From Clostridium sp. LS (GTDB lineage Bacteria > Bacillota > Clostridia > Clostridiales > Clostridiaceae): a stretch of DNA of 55,386 nt. Shown piece after piece: positions 27,099 to 36,044 of this stretch. A program made the translations under genes and the position numbers. The DNA lies in assembly GCF_002760435.1 (NCBI RefSeq), contig NZ_AUUU01000029.1:1-55386 (forward strand), in the 5' to 3' direction. Within the stretch, counting starts at the first letter, position 1; each line of letters opens with the position of its first letter. Under the pieces are notes generated by a model that had not been told where the DNA came from, did not search any database, and worked only from the letters and a program-made list of their open reading frames with translations.

Positions 27099-28271
27099 TT
27101 AGTAACCTTCTTTCATTTCAATATACTTTAAATATTTCAAATAACACTCATTTCTTTTATTTATAAAATCAGCATTATCATTATCTAAAGTCAACTTAGC
27201 AGCATCTACATCATTTTTTGAAACAAATCCATAATCGTATTTTGTCTGAGTGATTTTGTATTCTGCTTGCTTTTGATTTATTACATCATAGCTGCTTTTT
27301 AGTGAATTATAAGAAGTAATAAGGTCATTATATTTTGACTTAAAGTCTGTTTCTGCAGTATCCATTAGTTTTTTTAGCTGACTGTTGGCATTTTCATACA
27401 TATAATTATAAATATCTTCTTGATCCTTCTTATCGTAATCAGTTTCTTGATCTTCCAAATCATTAATGTCATCGTTTTGTACTTTTATATCTAAATTGTT
27501 GTCGAGCATTTGTTTCAAGTCATTTTCATAATTTATTTTAGCAATAACTTGAAAATCTGTAGTTATATCAGTATTAAATACTACTTTTTCTTCTGAACTA
27601 ATTCCTAAAGTATTGCACAATTTAACTCTGTCAAGCTCCGTTGTATCCTGCGCTGAATTTAAATCATTAGCAGATGTATTTCCCTGTAATAAAGAAGTGT
27701 ATTTATTTTTAGATATAAATCCACTATCATATTGAAGCTTATAAATCTGTTCTTTCTTTTCATTTTGATTTTTTGTATCTTCGGCTATAGTTTTTTTTGA
27801 TAAATCATATAAATAAGTTATATATGCTTGTTGAGCTGCATAAACTTGATCTTCTACACCTTTATCATAATTATCTCTAGCAGTCTTCAAATCATCCTTT
27901 GCTTTGTCATACGCATCCTTAGCTGAATTATATTCATCCAAAGCTTTATTATAGGCTGTAGTATCATCATTACCGTTAGCATCCTTATAATCTTCTTGTT
28001 TTGGTTCAGTTTTTGAAGTATAGGTAGATTTGTCATCGTCGTATGTTTGTCTTGCAATTTTTAATTTGTTATCTAGAATCTTAATATCCAAGTTATTCTC
28101 AGTCATAATATCCCTTATGTTTTCTAATGATACTTTAATAGCACTATCATCTGACGTTTCAGTTGAGCTGTTGCTAGTTGTATCTGCATATGCATAAGGC
28201 ATATTAAGTAATGATATGCTACTCGATGTTATTAAAGTGATTATTAAAAAACTTATACATGTTTTTTTCAA
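27099..28271 (-). CDS. TolC-family-like coiled-coil export protein
   Basis: 390 residues. N-terminal signal peptide (KKTCISFLIITLITSSSISLL ... AYA, cleavage near residue 29). The mature chain is mostly long amphipathic helices in two related halves with SLENIRDIMTENNLDIKILDNKLKIA-like openings, as in the outer-membrane-efflux (OEP/TolC) family, plus Asp- and Lys-rich coiled coil (DKSTYTSK, DAYDKAKDDLKTA). In a single-membrane Gram-positive it cannot be an outer-membrane pore; a wall-spanning or scaffold role with the HlyD-type adaptor is inferred. Start is TTG behind GAGGAGGAG. It is the first gene of the export operon. Confidence 0.78.
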   Translation of the reverse strand: MKKTCISFLIITLITSSSISLLNMPYAYADTTSNSSTETSDDSAIKVSLENIRDIMTENNLDIKILDNKLKIARQTYDDDKSTYTSKTEPKQEDYKDANGNDDTTAYNKALDEYNSAKDAYDKAKDDLKTARDNYDKGVEDQVYAAQQAYITYLYDLSKKTIAEDTKNQNEKKEQIYKLQYDSGFISKNKYTSLLQGNTSANDLNSAQDTTELDRVKLCNTLGISSEEKVVFNTDITTDFQVIAKINYENDLKQMLDNNLDIKVQNDDINDLEDQETDYDKKDQEDIYNYMYENANSQLKKLMDTAETDFKSKYNDLITSYNSLKSSYDVINQKQAEYKITQTKYDYGFVSKNDVDAAKLTLDNDNADFINKRNECYLKYLKYIEMKEGY

Positions 28272-28326
28272 TCTTGTCTCCTCCTCAATTTGTCACTTTA
28301 GAAAATTAAATTTGTAATTTCTTTCT

Positions 28327-28355
28327 ATTATAATTGGTAATTCTAACTTTCACGT
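28327..28355 (-). promoter_or_regulatory. Probable promoter of the export operon with weak -35
   Basis: On the minus strand TATAAT (28327-28332) lies about 55 bases before the start codon. At 17-base spacing the -35 hexamer would be ACGTGA (28350-28355), a poor match. The phased repeats begin just upstream, as expected for an activator-dependent promoter. Confidence 0.55.
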
Positions 28356-28358
28356 TAC

Positions 28359-28402
28359 ACATATATAAACAAAATATAAACCAATGTTAAATTTATGTTA
28401 AA
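28359..28402 (-). promoter_or_regulatory. Four 11-bp phased direct repeats: likely response-regulator operator
   Basis: Four contiguous 11-base units on the plus strand each end in TAAA: ACATATATAAA, CAAAATATAAA, CCAATGTTAAA, TTTATGTTAAA. One helical turn per unit is the usual spacing for OmpR-family dimers bound in tandem. They abut the -35 position of the export operon, and the OmpR-type regulator gene starts the next transcription unit upstream. This is inference from position and spacing. Confidence 0.6.
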
Positions 28403-28420
28403 TATTTTTTGTAAAAAAAA

Positions 28421-28473
28421 TATATTTGCAGCTAATATCTTAATAAATGAATATAATATTAACTGCAAATATA
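28421..28473 (-). terminator. Terminator of the two-component operon
   Basis: Stem TATATTTGCAG (28421-28431) with CTGCAAATATA (28463-28473), extended by AATAT arms, followed on the minus strand by eight T. It separates the regulator gene from the export operon. Confidence 0.82.
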
Positions 28474-28485
28474 GTTTTTCTTAGT

Positions 28486-29184
28486 TTACATATTAAATCG
28501 ATAACCAGCACCCCACACAGTTTCTATATATTCTGGGTTACTACTATCTATTTCAATTTTATCCCTTATTCTATTTATATGTACAGTAACTGTGGAGCTA
28601 TCGCCTAAGGATTCCTCTCCCCAAATCCTATCTAATAAAGTATCCTTTGAAAAGACAATATTAGGATTTGAAGCTAGGAACATTAACAATTCAAATTCCT
28701 TATTTGCAAACTTAACTTCTTCTTCTCCAACATAAACTCTTCTCGCTTTAAGCAAGATTTTAACTCTTCCAATAATTATTGAACTTTTTTCATTATCAGT
28801 ACTTTTTTCTAAAGTTGTAAGACGTTCATAACGTGAAATATGTGCGTTAACTCTTGCAACAAGCTCGCTAGGACTAAATGGTTTTACTATATAATCATCT
28901 GCTCCAATTCCAAGACCTTGTATCTTATATATATCTTCTTTTTTCGCTGTAACCAATAAAATTGGGATTTCTTTAAAAGCTCTTATTTCTTGGCAAATTT
29001 TAAAGCCGTCCTTACCTGGAAGCATAACATCTAGGAGAATCAAATCAAAATCTTTACTTAATGCTAATTCCAATCCCTTGTGTCCATCTTGGGCTATTTC
29101 TGTGTTAAACCCGGTTATTTCAAGATAATCTCTTTCTAATTCAGCAATACTTTCATCATCTTCTATAATCAATATTGTTTTCAC
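28486..29184 (-). CDS. OmpR/PhoB-family response regulator
   Basis: 232 residues. Receiver domain 1-120 with acidic pocket IIEDDES, phospho-acceptor Asp52 in LILLDVMLPGKDG, Thr in LLVTAKK and Lys in DDYIVKPFSP. The C-terminal winged helix (about 135-232) ends with DSSTVTVHINRIRDKIE and YIETVWGAGYRFNM. It is a DNA-binding regulator phosphorylated by the sensor kinase encoded just upstream. Its likely target is the neighbouring export operon, whose promoter carries phased 11-bp repeats. Start is GTG behind GGAGG. Confidence 0.93.
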   Translation of the reverse strand: MKTILIIEDDESIAELERDYLEITGFNTEIAQDGHKGLELALSKDFDLILLDVMLPGKDGFKICQEIRAFKEIPILLVTAKKEDIYKIQGLGIGADDYIVKPFSPSELVARVNAHISRYERLTTLEKSTDNEKSSIIIGRVKILLKARRVYVGEEEVKFANKEFELLMFLASNPNIVFSKDTLLDRIWGEESLGDSSTVTVHINRIRDKIEIDSSNPEYIETVWGAGYRFNM

Positions 29185-29233
29185 TTTAACTCCTCCAATT
29201 CTCTCCTCTTATTCACTTGTATATTATAATTTA

Positions 29234-30712
29234 CTATTTATTATTGATATTATATTTAGTTTTGATGTGGCTTTTTGGTAGGATTATCTTTATTATGAGA
29301 CCATTGTCGTTATAAGCACTAATCTCTCCATCATGAGCTTCAACAATATGTTTTGCTATAGCTAGTCCAAGTCCGCTTCCTTCGTTAGGTTTTGTACGTG
29401 CAACATCTCCTCTGTAGAAGCTTGTAAATAATTTGGGTATATCTTCATTGGGAACACCTGTACCATTATCCCTTAGCTCTAAAATAATAAAATCATCTTT
29501 TTCATGCAAATTAATCTTAATGTTAACCTTTTTGTCTCCTTTATATTTCACACTGTTATCCATTATATTTAAGAGAACTCTATTCATCTCTTTCTGATCA
29601 AGCTTTACCATGGAATAATCACTACAATTACATTCCAATAAAACTCCCACTTCTTTTCCATAAAACTCCTTCTTAGTGCACTCATAGAAGCTTTTTATAT
29701 ATTCTTTTATACTTATTATGCTGAATTTAAATGGAAATTGGCCTGTATCCAGCTTTGAAAATAAAAATAGACTATCAACTAATATATCCATATCACAGGC
29801 TTTCGTGTAAATTGTATCTAAGTATTTTTTTTGCCTTTCAGGAGTATTGGCAATCCCATCACGCAAACCTTCAACATAACCTTTTATAGCAGTTAATGGA
29901 GTCCTTAAATCATGAGAAATCCCCACTACCAATTGCTTTCTATTCTCCTCATATTTTAACTGCATCTCTACTGAATCCTTTAAACGCATTCTCATTTCAT
30001 TAAAATCACTGCACACCTGCTTAAATTCATCGTCACTATCATAATTCATCTCGAAATCAAGATTTCCATTTTTTATTTGCTCAGCTCCATAACTTAAAAG
30101 TTCTAAAGGTCTTATTAGCTTTCTATAAATTCTGCTAGATAATACAGCATTAGTTATAGTTACAACGATTAAGGAAATTACAAAAACAATAGCTATATAA
30201 CTTATCATAAAAGAAGCTATTTCACTTTTAAAGTCAAATCTTATTGGTTTATAAGATGAGTTGATTGCAATTATATTAACAATCTTATCATCCTTTTTAA
30301 AACTATTCTTAACTAAAGATGTAGTATTCATTTCCAAAACTAACGAATTAGATTGAAAAAGTATATTATCTCCTATTATTGAAATAGCTTCTTTATCTGC
30401 ATCAGTAATATTTGATGATATTATTTCCCCATCGTATGTAATTATCAAATGATATCCTTTAGGGGTAAGAAACTTTTGCAATGTATCTGGCAATTTAGCA
30501 AAATCATTTTTATTTTCAAAGTTTTTCATATCAGGTCTTAAACTTTGTTGAATGAAGTATGCATTTGGATCGCGTTCCCTATCACTGGCAAATTTACTTT
30601 CATATGCATTTGAAAATGGTATATACATTATTCCAGCAATGAAAAGTATCATAACTACGGGTATTATCAACATAAGAATATTTGAAATTGTAAGCCTTTT
30701 TTTTATTCTCAT
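29234..30712 (-). CDS. Membrane sensor histidine kinase
   Basis: 492 residues. Two membrane spans (about residues 9-31 and 165-190) flank an extracellular sensor domain of ~130 residues. HAMP follows (LIRPLELLSYGAEQIKNGNLDFEM). The phospho-accepting His is in VVGISHDLRTPLTAIKGY. ATPase boxes: N-box LLNIMDNSVKY, G1 LRDNGTGVP, F-box FTSFYRGD, G2 GSGLGLAIAKHIV. It would sense an envelope signal and phosphorylate the regulator encoded downstream. Its ATG overlaps the stop of the 109-residue gene by ATGA, so the two are translationally coupled. Confidence 0.92.
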   Translation of the reverse strand: MRIKKRLTISNILMLIIPVVMILFIAGIMYIPFSNAYESKFASDRERDPNAYFIQQSLRPDMKNFENKNDFAKLPDTLQKFLTPKGYHLIITYDGEIISSNITDADKEAISIIGDNILFQSNSLVLEMNTTSLVKNSFKKDDKIVNIIAINSSYKPIRFDFKSEIASFMISYIAIVFVISLIVVTITNAVLSSRIYRKLIRPLELLSYGAEQIKNGNLDFEMNYDSDDEFKQVCSDFNEMRMRLKDSVEMQLKYEENRKQLVVGISHDLRTPLTAIKGYVEGLRDGIANTPERQKKYLDTIYTKACDMDILVDSLFLFSKLDTGQFPFKFSIISIKEYIKSFYECTKKEFYGKEVGVLLECNCSDYSMVKLDQKEMNRVLLNIMDNSVKYKGDKKVNIKINLHEKDDFIILELRDNGTGVPNEDIPKLFTSFYRGDVARTKPNEGSGLGLAIAKHIVEAHDGEISAYNDNGLIIKIILPKSHIKTKYNINNK

Positions 30713-31038
30713 AATAATTCCTCAATTAATTTTTTATCTACAACTAAGTCTGATAAATCAATCTTTTCAGGATTAGTAAGTAAGGAAAACTCTTTAATCC
30801 ATATGTTACCATCAATTACTTTACATTCATTAATTTTTTCAGTCGGATTTTCATCATATACTTCTTCCAATTCTTTTGTTTTCGTAAGAACAGCAATCCT
30901 TCTGCATGGTTCTTCAGATTGGTCATAAATATTAAAAAAACTATTATATGAATCAAATGTCTTTACTGAAGTTACAACTTTTAAAAACAACCTATATTTT
31001 AGGGTCGCCTCTTTTGCATTAATATATTCTTTATCCAT
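30709..31038 (-). CDS. Unrecognised 109-residue protein leading the two-component operon
   Basis: 109 residues, acidic, with no signal peptide, no membrane span and no family I recognise. Notable are EEPCRRIAVLTKTKELEEVYDE and a C-terminal Leu- and Asp-rich end. It starts at ATG behind GGGAGAG and its TGA overlaps the kinase ATG, so it is made with the kinase. A small cytoplasmic modulator of the kinase is one idea; nothing in the sequence proves it. Confidence 0.7.
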   Translation of the reverse strand: MDKEYINAKEATLKYRLFLKVVTSVKTFDSYNSFFNIYDQSEEPCRRIAVLTKTKELEEVYDENPTEKINECKVIDGNIWIKEFSLLTNPEKIDLSDLVVDKKLIEELL

Positions 31039-31140
31039 TTTTTTACTCTCCCTATATATTGATATGTTAAATTATCTCATAGGGTTATAACTATTTCAAT
31101 AATGATTATGTACTTATGATTTACCTTTGCGCATAATAGA

Positions 31141-31983
31141 TTAATCATTTAAACTAACTAATCTCCTTAATTCCTCTACCTCCTCTTCACAGAGATATCT
31201 CCACTTGCCTATATCCATATCATTAATTATTATATTCATAATTCTAATTCTTTCTAATTTTATAACCTCAAAACCTAAAGCTCCACACATCTTACGAATC
31301 TGCCTATTAAGCCCTTGGGTTAATATTATTCTAAATGAATTTTCGTTTATTCTAAAAACCTTGCAAGGTCGTGTTTTGACAATATTAGCTTTGTTCTTAC
31401 TTAAACTATTTAATTGAATTGTATTCAATTTGTTAATGCTTTCCTTCGTTAATAAAACTTTTTCATTAATTTCATTTTTTTTAATACCAAGGGTATCACT
31501 TATTCTTTTAATACCTGAACCTTCATTGCCAGTAATATTAATCCCTTGAGATAATTGCTTTACGAAATCACCACTAAAACCTTTATTAACCTCAACGATA
31601 TATTCCTTCTCATGCATATTATCACATTCTAAAATTTCGTTAGCTAACTCGCCATCATTTGTCATAAGAATAAGCCCTTGTGAGTCTTTATCTAATCGTC
31701 CAACTGGGAAAATGTACTGAGGATATTTTATAAAATCAATTATATTATTATCTACATTTTTTTCTGCTGTGCAAGTAATCCCAACCGGCTTATTTAATGC
31801 AATATATATTTTTTTCTTTGGCAAAACACGACTATCATCAAGCATTATTTCATCTGATTCTTCAACCCACTGTCCTAATTCACAATATTCACCATTTACT
31901 TTTATTCTTTTTTCCTCGATTAATTTATTTGTTTCTTTTCTAGAACAAATTCCATAATTACTAAACAGCTTATTTATTCTCAT
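31141..31983 (-). CDS. RluF/RsuA-family 23S rRNA pseudouridine synthase
   Basis: 280 residues. An S4 RNA-binding domain opens the protein (RINKLFSNYGICSRKETNKLIEEKRIKVNG). The catalytic domain has the Asp motif FPVGRLDKDSQGLILMTNDGEL and, near the end, the RQIRKMCGALGFEVIKLERIRI motif of the RsuA/RluB/E/F family. The length and the S4 domain fit RluF, which modifies 23S rRNA near position 2604; RsuA-like 16S activity is an alternative. A long insert around residues 145-205 with NEGSGIKRISDTLG is unusual in part. Single-gene unit with AAAGGA site. Confidence 0.85.
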   Translation of the reverse strand: MRINKLFSNYGICSRKETNKLIEEKRIKVNGEYCELGQWVEESDEIMLDDSRVLPKKKIYIALNKPVGITCTAEKNVDNNIIDFIKYPQYIFPVGRLDKDSQGLILMTNDGELANEILECDNMHEKEYIVEVNKGFSGDFVKQLSQGINITGNEGSGIKRISDTLGIKKNEINEKVLLTKESINKLNTIQLNSLSKNKANIVKTRPCKVFRINENSFRIILTQGLNRQIRKMCGALGFEVIKLERIRIMNIIINDMDIGKWRYLCEEEVEELRRLVSLND

Positions 31984-32150
31984 TTTTTAATTTTCCTTTC
32001 AAGTTTATAAAATCAAATTAATATATTAATTTAGTAGAATTGTTTTTTCTAGCCCAAATGCTTCCTCGTATAAGTTAATTGTAGCAGAATACCACCTAGT
32101 CTAGCTATAATAACAGTTAAAGTAAAAATACATTGCCGTAAATAAATAAA

Positions 32151-32178
32151 GCTCAAATCTTTAAAGTAAGATTTAAGC
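32151..32178 (-). terminator. Terminator of the alpha-amylase gene
   Basis: On the minus strand GCTTAAATCTT pairs with AAGATTTGAGC (one G-U pair, 6-nt loop) and is followed by TTTATTTATTT, 11 bases past the amylase stop. Confidence 0.72.
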
Positions 32179-32188
32179 AAATAGTTAA

Positions 32189-34042
32189 TTATATTTCTTT
32201 TACCCATATAGAGTAAGAGCCATCCCGCACACTAAAAACACCGCATCCATTATTATCTATTATTACTCTTGCTTGGCACTGGTTACTTAGATCTATCCAC
32301 GTTTCTCCAATATGCTTATGTCCGACATACATGGTTTTCATACCTCCAGTGTTAACTGTAATTACAGCTGCAAGTCCAGAATCTTTATGATCATCGTCTC
32401 CTTCTCGTGTCCAACCTATAATAGAAGCATCATCCATATAATCGTGCTGTTCTCCATATGCAAAATTCTTCCTTGCTTTCAAAAGTATATCCAGTTTATC
32501 TTTCAATCCTTGAAAATTCTTCTCTGGTATGCCATAATAATCTCCATAAAAAACACATGGGTATCCTTCCTTCCTAGTTAATATAAATGTATAAGCCAAT
32601 AGTTTAAACCAAGGTTGTACCCATGATTCTAATGATTGCCCAAGTTGAGTATCATGATTATCAACAAAAGTAACTGCTTTGTCTGGCCTTATTTTTAAAA
32701 GAGTATTATCTGTTAATTTTCTCATGTCAAAATTTCCAAAAGAATTACTGGCACTATAAAAATTAAAATGTAGTGGCACATCAAATAAATTCATGCTGTT
32801 ATTACTTTTTTCCATATAATAATTTAATTTATTAACATCATGGGTCCAATATTCTCCAACTGCAAATAATTCTTTTTTACTGTTTTCTCGAATATTCTTA
32901 AGCCATTTTGAAAAAAAATCAAATCTAATATGTTTAATAGCATCCAATCTAAAACCATCTACCTTTGTTTGCTCTAAGTACCATTGTCCCCAATTATTTA
33001 GTTCATTAATTACATTTGGGTTGTCCATATCTAAATCTGCAAACATTAAAAAATCATAATTCCCATTTTCTAAATCTACATCCTCTTCCCATTCTTTACC
33101 TTCAAATTTAAAAATACCGTGTTCCTTTGAAATATCATCAAAATCTACACCATCAAAGTCTTTTGCACGCCATTGGTACTTAGAGTACTTATTACCTCTA
33201 CCTGGAAAATTAAAAACAGTATGTGCTCTAATTTCTCTTTTCTCACCTATGTATTCATTTCTATTACTATCTGAAACTGGCCTTGCAAGCACAATTTCTG
33301 ATTCATCAGCTCCTGCTTTATGATTAAATACTACATCTCCATAAATTTTAATATTATTCTTATGGGCAGCCTCAATAGCTTTTAAATATTCATTCTTAGT
33401 ACCGTATTTTGTTCTAACAGTTCCCTTTTGATTAAATTCTCCTAAATCATATAAATCATATGCCCCATAGCCAACATCATAAATTCCATTTGTTGCTTTA
33501 TAAGCTGGAGGAAGCCATAGGGCCGTTATCCCGACACTTTGTAACTCTTCAGCATTTTCTGCAATCTTATTCCAAAGAGACCCATCACATGGATAGTACC
33601 ATTCAAAATATTGCATCATAGTTTCGTTTATTGTAACATTTTTAAGAACTTGTTGTGATTTCTCTTCAAATTCTATTTTTTTTACAACTTCCTCTAAAGC
33701 CTCTAAATGTTTTAATTTATAGGATTTATTTATTTTAAATGGTCTTTTTAATATTTTATTTTCTTTTACTAAATCTTTTTTTAAATTTTCTACTCCAACT
33801 TTAATTGATTCATCAATATTTAAATCTTTATCTTCGTGATTTTTATATTCAATTATCTTATCTTCATCTTCTTGTGCTTCATTAATATCTATTGATTGTA
33901 TTTTTTCTTCTTTACTCTCATTTTCAATATTTCCAGGTTCATCTTTTGTATAATCTTTATATTTTAATATTTTTTCTTTAAAAATATCATCAATTCTTAA
34001 TTCTTGAAGTTTCAATTTTATTGCCTTACTAATCTTCCCCAT
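32189..34042 (-). CDS. Cytoplasmic GH13 alpha-amylase with charged N-terminal extension
   Basis: 617 residues; the usual intracellular or liquefying amylase of this type is near 480-500. Residues 1 to about 135 are an added Lys/Glu/Asp-rich region with little order. The catalytic domain then starts at MQYFEWYYPCDG. GH13 motifs: VFNHKAGAD (region I), GFRLDAIKHI (nucleophile Asp), AVGEYW (acid/base Glu) and FVDNHDTQ (third Asp). No signal peptide is present, so it breaks down stored or imported glucans inside the cell. Spores and vegetative clostridia store granulose, a possible substrate. Start ATG follows GGGGG. Single-gene unit. Confidence 0.9.
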   Translation of the reverse strand: MGKISKAIKLKLQELRIDDIFKEKILKYKDYTKDEPGNIENESKEEKIQSIDINEAQEDEDKIIEYKNHEDKDLNIDESIKVGVENLKKDLVKENKILKRPFKINKSYKLKHLEALEEVVKKIEFEEKSQQVLKNVTINETMMQYFEWYYPCDGSLWNKIAENAEELQSVGITALWLPPAYKATNGIYDVGYGAYDLYDLGEFNQKGTVRTKYGTKNEYLKAIEAAHKNNIKIYGDVVFNHKAGADESEIVLARPVSDSNRNEYIGEKREIRAHTVFNFPGRGNKYSKYQWRAKDFDGVDFDDISKEHGIFKFEGKEWEEDVDLENGNYDFLMFADLDMDNPNVINELNNWGQWYLEQTKVDGFRLDAIKHIRFDFFSKWLKNIRENSKKELFAVGEYWTHDVNKLNYYMEKSNNSMNLFDVPLHFNFYSASNSFGNFDMRKLTDNTLLKIRPDKAVTFVDNHDTQLGQSLESWVQPWFKLLAYTFILTRKEGYPCVFYGDYYGIPEKNFQGLKDKLDILLKARKNFAYGEQHDYMDDASIIGWTREGDDDHKDSGLAAVITVNTGGMKTMYVGHKHIGETWIDLSNQCQARVIIDNNGCGVFSVRDGSYSIWVKEI

Positions 34043-34198
34043 TTTTTACCCCCAGTAAATATAATTTCTGTAACGAAATTATATAAATATTCGTTTATAC
34101 CATTTTCTTTAATATTACTTTTTAGCAGTCTCTTAATTTAAATTATACCACATTTTTCTACATATGTTTTTCAAGGGAAATTCTTAACATAAAAATAA

Positions 34199-34223
34199 AG
34201 GTTAATTTATAAAAAATTACCCT
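34199..34223 (-). terminator. Probable terminator of hslO
   Basis: A 9-bp stem with one mismatch (34199-34207 with 34215-34223) is followed on the minus strand by a T-rich run, 37 bases after the hslO stop. Confidence 0.55.
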
Positions 34224-34260
34224 CTATTTTAATTCCAATATATTTAATTCAAAACAGGAT

Positions 34261-35139
34261 TTAGCTATTTTTTAATAACTGGCCTATTTGTTCATTAGTA
34301 AATTCATATTTAGTATTGCAGAAATTACAAACAATTTCTTCAGTTTTCTTATCATCATATATTTCTTGAAGTGTTTCTTTACCTACTGAAATTAATGCTT
34401 TTTCTACCCTGTCTCTAGAGCAATCACATTTATATTCCGGGTTTATTGATTCTAATATTTTTAAATCCATACCGTCAAATATAAATTCTAAAATTTCTTC
34501 GATAGTCTTTCCTTCACTAATTAATGTAGTTATTGGTGGAATTTCTTCTAATCTATATGTAACTACATCCGCAAGAAGGTCATCTGCACCTGGCATCATC
34601 TGTACAATGAATCCTCCTGCTGCTTTAATAGATAAATCTCTATCTACTAATACTCCAAGTGATACTGCCGATGGCGTTTGCTCTGATACTGTAAAATAGT
34701 ATGCAAAATCTTCTGCAATTTCACCAGTTTGAATCGGCACTTGTCCAACATATGGATCTTTAAGCCCTAAATCCTTTATTACATATAAAATACCATCTGT
34801 ACCAATAGCGCCCCCAACATCTAATTTACCCTTTTCATTAAGAGGCCTATTAATATATGGATTACCTATAAACCCTTTAACAGATGCATCATTATGACCT
34901 GTTACAGTAATTCCTTTTGCTTCTCCATTTCCATTTATCTTTAATGTTATAACTTCTTTTTCATTTTTTAAAGTTGTTCCCATTATTGCACCAGCAGTCA
35001 ACATTCTACCAAAAGCAGCTGCTGCAACAGGTGTACATTCATGTATCTTGCTTCCATAGTTTACTAATTCAGTAGTAATTCCAGCAATTATTCTAACCAT
35101 TCCATCTTTTGCAGTTGCTTTAATTATCTTATCTTGCAT
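34261..35139 (-). CDS. hslO: Redox-regulated chaperone Hsp33
   Basis: 292 residues. The N-terminal Hsp33 domain is recognised by [43 protein letters not shown] strands, [14 protein letters not shown] and [11 protein letters not shown]. The C-terminal redox switch has CDCSRDR (Cys238, Cys240) and CNFC (Cys271, Cys274), which bind zinc in the reduced form and form disulfides under oxidation, turning the chaperone on. All four Cys are present. Start ATG follows TAGGAG. A 7-base tandem repeat lies immediately upstream. Confidence 0.95.
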   Translation of the reverse strand: MQDKIIKATAKDGMVRIIAGITTELVNYGSKIHECTPVAAAAFGRMLTAGAIMGTTLKNEKEVITLKINGNGEAKGITVTGHNDASVKGFIGNPYINRPLNEKGKLDVGGAIGTDGILYVIKDLGLKDPYVGQVPIQTGEIAEDFAYYFTVSEQTPSAVSLGVLVDRDLSIKAAGGFIVQMMPGADDLLADVVTYRLEEIPPITTLISEGKTIEEILEFIFDGMDLKILESINPEYKCDCSRDRVEKALISVGKETLQEIYDDKKTEEIVCNFCNTKYEFTNEQIGQLLKNS

Positions 35140-35164
35140 ATTTGTTTCATCTCCTACTTAGTTT

Positions 35165-35199
35165 AGTTAAGAGTTAACAGTTAAGAGTTAACAATTAAC
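35165..35199. repeat. 7-bp tandem repeat, AGTTAAS family, five units
   Basis: Five contiguous heptamers: AGTTAAG, AGTTAAC, AGTTAAG, AGTTAAC, AATTAAC. They fill the 68-base gap between the methyltransferase stop and the hslO start. A related array with consensus ARTTWAC lies upstream of valS at 54551-54585. Confidence 0.8.
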
Positions 35200-35207
35200 G
35201 AATTTTA

Positions 35208-35948
35208 TTATATTTTCTTTACAACATAAAGTACTCTTTCACTATTTTCATTTACTTTATTATTAGAATACCCTTCAAACTTATTTATTATTTTAAATTT
35301 ACATTTAGTTAGCATTTTTTCTATATATTCTTCTTTATATGCACGCTCAAAATGTTCTTCTTGAAATTTTTCATAAAGATTATTTTCAGTTTTTACAAAA
35401 AAAGTTAAAAACATATTTAATATGTCATCTTCAAAAGAATTTTCCCATGTGTAAAAAATATCATCACAATTATAAGTAAATATATTATTCCCTAGTATTG
35501 AAGAAAGTTTATAATATGAGTTTATATCAAAGATAAACAATCCTTCTTCATTTAAGTGCTCATAAACATTCGAGAAATAACTAAATAACTCTTCATCTTC
35601 GGTTATATAGTTAGTACTGTCAAGAACAGATGTTATAAGGTCAAATTTTTTATTTAAGCTTAATTCACACATATCTTGACATATCACTTTAGCTTTAATT
35701 TTATTCTTTTTAAACTTATCAAAAGCTACATTTAACATATCATTTGATAAATCAACAGCGTATATGTTTTTAAAATTCTTCCCTACTCTAACTGCCACAT
35801 TACCTGTGCCACAGGCTAAGTCTAAATAGTCCTGAAATTTCACATTATTTTCTTTGCAAAGTTCTATAATTTTTTTTTCAACATTATCGTAATCAATATC
35901 TTCATATATTAATTCATCATATATGTTTGCAAACTCCTTATATGCCAT
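35208..35948 (-). CDS. Class I SAM-dependent methyltransferase
   Basis: 246 residues. It opens with the common pattern YKEFANIYDELIYEDIDYD, then motif I LDLACGTGNVAVRVG, an acidic end of strand 2 (IYAVDLSNDML), and later FDLITSVLDSTNYI. The C-terminal half has a FDINSYYKL segment typical of the Methyltransf_25 group of small-molecule methyltransferases. The acceptor is unknown. It precedes hslO on the same strand by 68 bases and may share its transcript. Start ATG follows GAGGGCG. Confidence 0.87.
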   Translation of the reverse strand: MAYKEFANIYDELIYEDIDYDNVEKKIIELCKENNVKFQDYLDLACGTGNVAVRVGKNFKNIYAVDLSNDMLNVAFDKFKKNKIKAKVICQDMCELSLNKKFDLITSVLDSTNYITEDEELFSYFSNVYEHLNEEGLFIFDINSYYKLSSILGNNIFTYNCDDIFYTWENSFEDDILNMFLTFFVKTENNLYEKFQEEHFERAYKEEYIEKMLTKCKFKIINKFEGYSNNKVNENSERVLYVVKKI

Positions 35949-36044
35949 TTAAATTATCACGCCCTCAATTTAAGTATACTAATTCATCTAATATATTATA
36001 TCGTAATTCTTTACTTAGTCAAATTAGCCAACACTTGCCAGGCA

